Source: Ahaetulla prasina
Lineage: Eukaryota; Chordata; Lepidosauria; Squamata; Colubridae
Length of the DNA: 64,000 bases
Assembly: GCF_028640845.1 (NCBI RefSeq)
Contig: NC_080540.1
Location: forward strand, 234,519,794-234,583,793
Direction of reading: 5' to 3'
Shown: piece by piece, positions 56,458 through 64,000 of the stretch
How the letters are laid out: each line of letters starts with the position of its first letter
How positions within the stretch are numbered: position 1 is the first letter of the stretch
Made by a program: the position numbers and the translations under genes
Notes under the pieces: model-generated
The model's database searches: none
What the model was told of the DNA's origin: nothing
What the model saw: only the letters and a program-made list of their open reading frames with translations

Positions 56458-57086
56458 TGTTGTGGTCCACCAGCAACCTGCAGAGCTGGCAACAGAGTTG
56501 GACAGTGATAAGGCTGAGGAAGTACATGGGCCAGTCCTAGAGGCTGGGGAAGACCCAGATGAGGGCTCTGCATCGGAGGCAGAGATAGGGCCAGGGCCAT
56601 CTGGGAGTGATGTTTGGACTCTGGAGCCTCCAGAGGCTGACAGTAGTGAGGCAGAGGAACAGGAGGAGCCTGTTCCTAGTGCACGCATGAGAAGAGCTTC
56701 CAAAAGGCAAGAACAGCTAAAGCAAAGAGGATGACTCAGGAGTAGGGTCAAGAGATGATTGGCTCCTCCCATAAGGCTTAAAAGACCAGCAACGGCGTTT
56801 GGGATCTTTGTCAGAAAACAACATTGATAGACTTGCTCCTTGTCTTGGTGCAATTATTTCTTGTCAGCATCTTCTGTTTTTGAACTTTTGCCAAGAAAAG
56901 CCTTTGGCAGTTTGCCTAATTAGACCAAGGTTGGTGATAAGACTGAAGAATTGTGTTATGAAGAATTTGTTTTGATTTAGTTTGGACTACGCTGAGAATG
57001 AATTAATTCTCAGCTGTTCTAATAAAGTCTGTTTGTTTTTGAATTGAGTGCTTCTTCTACTACCTACTTGGGCCTGGGTCACAACA
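56458..57086 (+). mobile_element. Solo LTR with perfect 5-bp TSD (TAACC)
   Basis: TG...CA ends; TAACC at 56453-56457 and 57087-57091. U3 holds an acidic frame; there is a TATA-like GGCTTAAAAGACC near 56777 and AATAAAG near 57025, 60 bases from the end. It is the same subfamily as 34570-35184 (minus) and the truncated copy 17638-17945. Confidence 0.95.
56462..56734 (+). CDS. Acidic open frame at the start of the LTR
   Basis: 90 codons beginning MVHQQPAEL four bases into the LTR, then an acidic Ser/Glu/Gly/Pro-rich body (ELDSDKAEE, GEDPDEGSASEAEIGPG, PPEADSSEAEEQEEPVPSAR) and a basic tail (MRRASKRQEQLKQ) before TGA. No hydrophobic segment or known domain. The homologous frame at 34926-35180 is also open, while that at 17638 is broken. 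It may be a U3 gene, or the tail of an internal gene reading into the 3' LTR. Confidence 0.4.
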   Translation: MVHQQPAELATELDSDKAEEVHGPVLEAGEDPDEGSASEAEIGPGPSGSDVWTLEPPEADSSEAEEQEEPVPSARMRRASKRQEQLKQRG

Positions 57087-57091
57087 TAACC

Positions 57092-58885
57092 GTCAAGGAA
57101 AATTGGTACCAGATAAGTCATCAGACTTCAAGGGGAGCTGTATTATGAAGGTCTTGTGACTCCAAACTAATGATGCATTTGAACCCACCCTCGGGCTCAG
57201 AAAAAGTGAGCCCGAGGGTTTCTAAAAGTGAAACACATAATTAGGAGATGTTGGTCATTGATTTTCCCTCAATGATTGCATATTGTCTCAAAAAGCAAGG
57301 AGTAATTGTGATGTGGGGGAAAAAATGGCTGGAATCCTAGGAAATTCCTTACTGAAAAAAACAAAACAAAACCATGTAACATAGACCAAGGAATACACAA
57401 TATTGGTGAAAGCTGGGCAAAATTTTCTGACCATGAGTTCCATCTGTTCTGCCAGTGGAGTTGTGAATCTAAAACAATTCCCAAATCAGAGATCCATTCT
57501 CTCCAGGGAGCACAATGCCATCTAGATCCAAAGATGAAATTTATAAGAAGCCAGACAACATCCGAAGGAAGACATTCCTGATTCAATCGGTGAACTATGT
57601 ACAGAAAAATTCTATATAGATAATCTCCTTGTCCATTAATAAAAATTGAACCCATGCACCATTGTTGCAAGAAACTATCTTGTTGGTTAGTCAATTTTTT
57701 TATTCGGATTCATACATTCAGTCCAGTTGTACACAAAAGGGACCGCATTTCATAAGGGAAATTAAAATAAAAAAGCATACGAAATTGAGTGCACTTAGCT
57801 GACCAGTATAATTAATCTGCTATTTGTTTTCACCCCATTGGGAGAAACAGCAACATTAAACAAAGATTTGGAAAAGGTGATATTTCACTGTATCAATTGT
57901 CTATGAAAGGAGAACAGGAGCTGTATGGTTTGAATTCAGTTCAGGTTCATTTGTTGACATTCCTCAATTTAAGTTGGCCTAGCATTGTATCAAAAATGAA
58001 ATTAGATTGTGACAATTCTCCTTGTGTTTTTGTAACTGGTGGTCCCACAGTGAAACAATTGTTTAATTTAAAGCACAAAGGTGTGCCTCACAAAAGTTAC
58101 TGGACAAGGTGGACTGTTGCAATAAACCCAGAAGGCTTATATATGTAAATTAAATTAATACAACATTAACTTCTAACTGTTTGGAGGATATAGCAAAGTT
58201 GCAAAGCTTCTCAACTTTTATTATGTTCATTTAAAGCATCAAAATGTATTTTAATAGACTCATATAATTTTCATTCTATTTATGAATTCTAAGCTATAAG
58301 AGGATTTTCTTCAGAATCCTTTCTAGCAAAAAGATGAAAATATACAGCATAAGCATGCATGTACATATGTACTTAATATCCTACTTTTCCATTCAGAGGA
58401 TTATATAGGCACTTCACAATACAAAAATTAAAGAATATAAAATGCCTTAAAAATAAAGCTTTAAAGTTAACTAACCTAACATTTAAGGCTTGGCTGAAGA
58501 GATGCATCTGAACTATACTACCTAAGCTAACTTTTGTTGTAACCAAGCAGAACTCTTGAATCTTTAAATTCAATAGCAGACGTTTTAAAAGACAAGCTCT
58601 TGAAGATTTTATTATTGGGGCATATTGAAAATGCAGGAAGATTATTTGGGATTGGACAGGTGATATAAATGATCTACAGAAGAGTTGTACAGATCTCCAA
58701 AGGGAGTTTTGCTTTGAAGGAAGTTGACTTAGGCATTCTGCTGAAACTGCTTCATAAAGAAAAGTGCTGTCTTCGTGTTGAGGAATAAAACAAAATAGCT
58801 ATATTGCTTCTCTTTATCACTCTTCTGGGACCTTTTCCAGCATTTTTAATAGCTGGAAGAACTTTGCATGCGTCAAGGTGGCATG
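57092..58885. other. No gene; isolated perfect hairpin
   Basis: Apart from the hairpin at 57187-57219 nothing is recognised in this 1.8 kb. Confidence 0.4.
57187..57219. repeat. Perfect 13-bp inverted repeat, 7-base loop
   Basis: ACCCTCGGGCTCA and TGAGCCCGAGGGT around GAAAAAG. GC-rich in AT-rich surroundings and not part of a recognised MITE. Confidence 0.95.
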
Positions 58886-58894
58886 CAGATAGAC

Positions 58895-58925
<31 letters not shown>

Positions 58926-58952
58926 TAGATGATAGATGATCGATGGATGGAT
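58886..58952. repeat. (GATA/GACA/GATG)n tract
   Basis: Mixed tetranucleotide units on the plus strand. Confidence 0.92.
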
Positions 58953-58989
58953 GGGGGGGTTCTTTGCTGCTCTCTGACTTGGCTGCTTT

Positions 58990-59490
58990 CTTGCAGATGT
59001 TCCATTGCTACCAATCTGTCTTCCATTGAGGACCTGTATACTGCACGAATCAAAAAGAGGGCTGTGAAAATATTTACAGATCCCTCACATCCTGCACATA
59101 AACTGTTTCAACTCCTACCCTCAAAACGACGCTATAGATCACTGCACACCGGAAGAACTAGACACAAGAACAGTTTTTTCCTGAACGCCGTCACTCTGGT
59201 AAACCAATATTTCCCTCAACACTGTCAAACTATTTACTAAATCTGCACTATTATTAATCTTCTCGTTGTTCCTATCACCCATCTCCTCCCACTTATGACT
59301 GTATGACTGTAACCTTGTTGCTGGTATCCTTAAGATTTATATTGACTGTTTCCCTAAGACTATCATTAAGTGTTGTACCTTATGATTCTTGGCAAATGTA
59401 TTTTTTCTTTTATGTACTTCGAGAGGGTACAAATTCCTTGTGTGTCCAATCACACTTGGCCAATAAAGAATTCTATTCTATTTTACTATT
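58990..59490 (+). mobile_element. CR1/L3-type LINE 3' end with ATTCT tail
   Basis: Open frame 58929-59240 covers the ORF2 end: SIEDLYTARIKKRAVKIFTD, KLFQLLPSKRRYRSLHTGRT, HKNSFFLNAVTLVNQY. The 3' UTR follows, then TTCCTTGTGTGTCCAATCAC and GAATTCTATTCTATT. It is the best preserved of three copies in the window. Confidence 0.9.
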
Positions 59491-59638
59491 CAAACTAGGT
59501 AACATCATCAATGCTAGTAAGGAGCAAGATTTGCTCCTTATTTATAGTCTAGTAATTTGCCATGTCAATGTTAGCTTGTCTGGCAGTTCCTTGATTGGGG
59601 TATTGTTTACTTCTTGATTGTTGGTCTGATGTTAATCT

Positions 59639-59898
59639 TTTTTTTTTGTTTACATTTATATCCCGCCCTTCTCCGAAGACTCAGGGCGGCTTACAGTGTA
59701 TAAGGCAATAGTCTCATTCTATTTGTATATTTTTTACAAAGTCAACTTATTGCCCCCCCAACAATCTGGGTCCTCATTTTACCTACTTATAAAGGATGGA
59801 AGGCTGAGTCAACCTTGGGCCGGGCTTGAACCTGCAGTAATTGCAGGCTACTGTGTTCTAATAACAGGCTCTAACAGCCTGAGCTATCCTGGCCTTGG
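59639..59898 (-). mobile_element. tRNA-derived SINE with L2-type 3' tail, TSD TGTTAATCT
   Basis: Minus-strand copy with poly-T at the left edge, CCCTTCTCCGAAGACTCAGG and GTCAACTTATTGCCCCCCCA. TGTTAATCT flanks it at 59630-59638 and 59899-59907. Confidence 0.92.
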
Positions 59899-60027
59899 TG
59901 TTAATCTACGCTCATCTGGGTGTTATTGCTGGTAGGGGAGGTATTTGGTCTTTTTGTTAGCTTTTCAGCTTGTGGGTTGTCTAAAGGTAGAATAAAAAAG
60001 TGAGAGCAAATCCCACTCTCTTTAGCA

Positions 60028-60062
60028 CTGATGAGGTTACCTAGTTTCGGTAATGAAACGTC
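60028..60062 (+). ncRNA. Hammerhead-like hairpin, another family
   Basis: CTGATGA, one spacer base, stem GTTACC/GGTAAT (five Watson-Crick pairs plus one G-T) around a 7-base loop, then GAAACGTC. Both conserved boxes are intact, and the spacing matches the hairpins at 23.5-24.5 kb. Stem I is not obvious. Confidence 0.5.
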
Positions 60063-60219
60063 TGCAAAAAAACAACCAAGCTCAGAGAACACTAATGACC
60101 CCTTATTTCAACTCTGAGCTACAAATACTCTCCTTTATTGGTAGATTTGATAGAATAGACAGATAGACATTTCTTAGCTTGTGATCTACACTTTTATGTG
60201 ACTCAGTTTTCCTCATTTT

Positions 60220-60412
60220 GACTGCAATTTGGCAGTTCGAATCTCACCAGGCTTAAAGTTGACTCAGCCATCCATCCTTCCAAGGTCAGTAAAATGAAGA
60301 CCCAGATTGTTGAGGTCAATATGCTGACTCTGTAAACTGCTTAGAAAGGGCTGTAAAGCACTGTGAAGTGGTATATGAGTCGAAATGCTATTGTTATTGC
60401 TATCTCCATGTT
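60220..60412 (+). mobile_element. tRNA-derived SINE, 5'-degenerate
   Basis: From the B-box relative GCAGTTCGAATCTC onward: GTTGACTCAGCCATCCATCC, GAAGACCCAGATTGTTGAGG, tail ATGCTATTGTTATTGCTAT. Confidence 0.85.
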
Positions 60413-60769
60413 ATGAAGTGCCACCTCATATAGAATGAACCGACAATGCATTTAAGCTTTCCCAAATATACAGGAGTCCGATTTAATTCTGTCTGAAATT
60501 GCCACATCACATTTTCAAATACAGTGTCCGTGTCTTAATAAATAGCAACGCAATTACTTCATAATGAAACATACGAGTTGTTTTTTCTTATTGATTGAAT
60601 TAAGTGCAAGTCTGAGTAACTCTAAATAAAATGTGTAAACAAGGCCATGTTCAGAAAATCAATCTTAGGAAATTTCAGATTTTTTTCCTTGCTTATCCCT
60701 ACAAATGTCTTGAAAGTACTGAAAGAAGCTAGAATGTGAGTTGGCCCTGTACCTTTCAACTTGCTGTGG
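60413..60769. other. No feature recognised
   Basis: No gene or repeat recognised. Confidence 0.4.
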
Positions 60770-60777
60770 GATTATGC

Positions 60778-61343
60778 CAGGGGTGAAATGCTCCCGGATC
60801 GGAGGGGATCGCGCGATCCGGTAGCGATGGTGGTGGCTGCTGGTTCGGAGGACCGGTAGCAAAAATCCCTGGCCCCGCCCTCCCTGCCTCTGCTGAGCCG
60901 TACCATCTGCAGAGATTTGGGGTTTTTTTACTTTTAAAAGCCGGTTTTGCTTCAGCCGAAACAGGCCTTTAAAAGTAAAAAAGCAGCAGAACCTTACTTG
61001 TACTCTTACTTGTAGAAAACATGTTTTCTACAAGTAAAAGTAGAGATTTTAAGGCACTTACCTGATTACTGAGGAACGCATGGCTCTCTTTGCAGCCGGA
61101 AAGCAGTTTCAGTTTCAGCCAGACAGCATCAATTGCTCAGCTAATCTATTTCCTCGGTGATCAACTGGCTGGCTTTGCTGACTGAGGAACTATGGGATTT
61201 GAAGTCCACAATAAAATAAAATAAAATAAAATAAAATAAAATAAAATAAAATATTTGTGCAGCTTTCTGAGATTTGGTGTGTTTCTGTAGTGTTTCACTC
61301 TAACTACACAAACACACAAATTTCAGAAAGCTGTATGTGGCAT

Positions 61344-61378
<35 letters not shown>

Positions 61379-61783
61379 GTTGTGTGTGTGTAAAGTGTAA
61401 AAGTTGGTTTTTCAGCTTTTTGTGGCTGTGTGAAGTGTGAAGTGCAGCTGCTTTTACACTGTGTGTGAGTCAGTTGTGTTGTTTTGTGTTGTGTGTGTGT
61501 AAAGTGTGAAAGTTGGTTTTTGAGCTTTTTGTGGCTATGTGAAGTGTGAAGTGCAGCTGCTTTTACATTGTGTGTGAGTCAGTTGTGTTGTGTTGTGTTG
61601 TGTGTGTGTAAAGTGTGAAAGTTGGTTTTTGGTACCTCTTATTGTTCTTTTATACTTTGTTTATTATTTTTATTATTTATTCTTATTGGCCACACCCACC
61701 AAGCCATCTGACCACCAAACCACGCCCACCAATTAAGCCACGCCCACAGAACCGGCAGGGAAAATTTTTAGATTTCACCCCTG
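60778..61783. mobile_element. 1-kb hAT-type MITE, TSD GATTATGC, with internal tandem repeats
   Basis: TIRs CAGGGGTGAAATGC / AGATTTCACCCCTG; perfect 8-bp TSDs at 60770-60777 and 61784-61791. The interior holds a perfect 32-bp palindrome (about 61007-61038), (AAAAT)n at 61210-61252, (GT)n at 61346-61376 and a 109-bp unit repeated about 2.2 times (61386-61635). The two ends match 39807-40110 (left) and the CCACGCCCACC block of 42651-42943 (right). No transposase. Confidence 0.95.
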
Positions 61784-61791
61784 GATTATGC

Positions 61792-64000
61792 GTGTGACAA
61801 TGCTTCCTATTTGGCAAAATGCCCTGTATACCCCACCTATGCTAACTTCTATTGGAGGTTCCACATCACATGACGCATAGCAAAAGGGGAGGAGGGGGAT
61901 TACCCACACTGTAGGAGAAAAAGAGAGATCTAAGGAGCGCCAGAATGTACAATGCTCAGTAGTTTGAGTGACTCTTCATAAGCAGAGAGAGCTTTGGGTG
62001 GGCAGTGAAGTCAGGCGCTTCCTTCAAAAATCTATCATCCTTTTATTTTATTAAATGATAAAGGATTTTTCTTTACAAAATTATTTCATTTTCAAAAGCA
62101 GCTTAGAGGAGTGAAGTAAAAAGCTTCATTTATCCAAAGTAGATTTATTTCAGTAAGGAAATGTTTTCTTTCTTATGCAAAGCAACTTTGTATTGTCTAA
62201 AACAGCTTTGATGCTGAAGTTCTTGCTCATCCAAACCAGTGCGGTCTTTCCAAACATTTCTGAAGAATCCAAATGGCCAAACAGAAAGTCAGGCAAAAAC
62301 TTTGTGGAACTATTTTTACTTCTCCCGAATCTGCAGAGGGCATGGAATTCAGAAAGCCACACCGAAAAGGAAATAATGAATAATGATAGTGAATCGGTAA
62401 TATTATGACTTCTCAATGTATCATAAGATTCATAATGTCAAGGGGCACATATTGTAGGTGTTGTCCAGCATAGTGTAGATTCATATAATCCAGTGACACT
62501 GGGAACTAAATAAATGCAGAATTATTATTTTTTTCCAGATACTTTTTGTTCAGTACAATTTGTGATTCACTGTAAATGACAGTTTCAGTAAACTGGAAAG
62601 AAAATGTTTCCAAAGAGTGAAACAACAAAGAACTATCTGCGTGAATGTGCCAAAGCCAGTCACCTTATCCAGTGTGTTGGAAAAGAAAATATTAGATGTT
62701 ATCTAAAAGCAATTATCACAAGGTTCTAGTGATTAAACACATACATACCCATACACACACATGCACACATTTCACTGAATATAAATGGAAGTTCTGACAA
62801 AGTGCACAACTTCTCCATGGTATTTTTCATCTTTGTTGGGTTTTTCTTTCTGGGTATATTCATTGCAAGCAACATTAAAAATATACCTCTCATGAAAGGC
62901 TTGATATAGGAAATTGTGTGACAATGTTGCTGTCATAACTGGAGTTTGGATACATTTACAGAGAACTTCGAATAGTGGTTAAATTAGTGTGTTTGAGTGT
63001 GCATCGGTATACATACACACTGCTTAATGGTAAAGCACGTCTTACACTTTGAGTCCAACTTCATGTTGCACGATGGTGATGACAATGAGACTCTTCAGCC
63101 ACAGTATCACAAAGCAGGAGAAACATATTGTAGAAAGAATAGACCAGCAAAGATAGTGAAGTGTTCTATGTATAGTTTTTTTTCTTCAACAGGCAGTAGT
63201 ATCTTAGTCCGAGATCTTTAATGTATAATATTGTTCTAGTGAAAGGAATCTATATTTACCAAAGGTGTCCTGTTATGAAGAAACTAGATGTGGACCTATT
63301 AAGATGCTTTGTTAAATCATCAGTCATACTGGAAAAAGGATGATATAATCTCAAGGAAGATTTCTATGGTAAATCCATGATCAGTTCATATATTTCTTTT
63401 TCTAAATCCAAAGCTAGATCTCAGTGAAAGTTAGAATTTGATCAAAGTTGGATTGTGATAAATCGAGTGAAATAAGGTTTTATCCTGGTCTATGAGAGGA
63501 AAAAAAATATCATCCAGAAATCCCTTACCAAAAGCTGCAGTTGTGCTGGAACCTGTTAGAAGATTACGTTTAATCTACACATTGCTAACAACTTTTCTGG
63601 AATAAATTCTTGATGTATTACAACAGAGCAGATTAAATAAAGGTGCTATGGCATTTTTATGATATTCAGGTCTCAAGATCTCTTCACTATGTACCTTGAA
63701 GAGGTAAAAATTTATTAGCTTTGTATTAGCTAGCTAAGATGCAAGTAACCATAATGGTCAGCTATTTCTTATTTTGAGAAAATGTCTCAAAGGTGATTTT
63801 TTAAAAGCCCACTGGACTATGACCCGGATGGCTGAGAATTTCCACAAACATTTGAGAAAATATGTTTTACTTATTCCATACAGTAATGTTTTAATGATAC
63901 CTTTTAGAATGGTTTAAAAAAATGCAGTCAAGGATAGAATTTCCTTAGGGAAGTGAACATCAGAATATGTACATATTTCTATGGTATACTAGGTGGGTAT
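61792..64000. other. No gene or repeat recognised (2.2 kb)
   Basis: Single-copy-looking AT-rich sequence, with small frames only (62175-62408 plus, 62150-62416 minus, 62997-63221 plus) that show no domain, codon or splice evidence. Confidence 0.4.

Larger units (their letters stand above)
59505..60120 (+). mobile_element. Possible Penelope-like fragment with a SINE inserted
   Basis: The outer sequence reads continuously across the SINE at 59639-59898. Its right part holds a hammerhead-like hairpin (60028-60062) followed by GCAAAAAAACAACCAAGCTC. A small foldback (GGAGCAAGATTTGCTCC) lies near 59521. No coding domain; both edges are uncertain. Confidence 0.4.

Noticed and set aside
57187..57219. 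Hairpin as a bacterial-type terminator
   Set aside because: No following T run and a vertebrate context; kept only as an unexplained inverted repeat.
58929..59240. 103-codon frame as a host exon
   Set aside because: Residues from SIEDLY onward match the CR1/L3 ORF2 end, and it is followed by that element's 3' UTR.
62150..62416. Overlapping frames on both strands near the right end
   Set aside because: No domain, no repeat family, no splice or codon evidence; length is compatible with chance.

Overview
The window looks like non-genic DNA (intergenic or deep intronic) from a squamate reptile, most likely a snake. The base composition is AT-rich. The repeats are the squamate set: BovB/RTE, L2-like, CR1 and L1 LINEs; tRNA-derived SINEs ending in (ACCTTT)n, as described for Sauria SINEs; hAT and Tc1/mariner-type MITEs; and CR1/L3 tails that run into (ATTCT)n, an association reported in snakes. 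I found no host exon, tRNA, rRNA or CRISPR array. Every reading frame I can name belongs to a mobile element, and nearly all are broken.

Layout. 1-7.4 kb: CR1 and CR1/L3 tails, a composite SINE, and a BovB 3' end split by a solo LTR. 7.4-10 kb: a minus-strand L2-like LINE ending in a pentanucleotide microsatellite and carrying a CR1/L3 insertion. 10-19.3 kb: MITEs, a 5'-truncated L1 with a 35-bp target-site duplication (TSD), a nested MITE-in-MITE, two LTRs and a SINE. 20.8-25.4 kb: a SINE inside a tetranucleotide tract, then a decayed mariner transposase split by an L1 3' end, which carries a (TA)n-rich array of Penelope-like termini with hammerhead-like hairpins. 25.4-32.1 kb: a minus-strand L1-type element with ORF1 but no visible ORF2 (HAL1-like), split by a nearly full-length GC-rich L2-like LINE in the opposite orientation. 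32-45 kb: MITEs, a solo LTR, CR1 fragments and SINEs in otherwise unremarkable sequence. 46-48.4 kb: a minus-strand CR1 RT remnant and a large foldback. 49.7-50.4 kb: an exact 366-bp tandem duplication. 51.7-61.8 kb: MITEs, a CR1 carrying both a hAT MITE and an LTR, a further LTR, another hammerhead-like element and a 1-kb hAT MITE. 61.8-64 kb: nothing recognised.

How the parts relate. The repeats form a layered record of insertions, many with exact TSDs (5 bp for LTRs, 8 bp for hAT, TA for mariner-like, 8-35 bp for LINE/SINE). The two signals that most deserve follow-up are (1) hairpins with a CTGANGA box, a one-nucleotide spacer, a stem and a GAAAC box, found in several unrelated elements, two of which differ by compensatory stem changes, and (2) an acidic Ser/Glu-rich reading frame at the start of several divergent solo LTRs.
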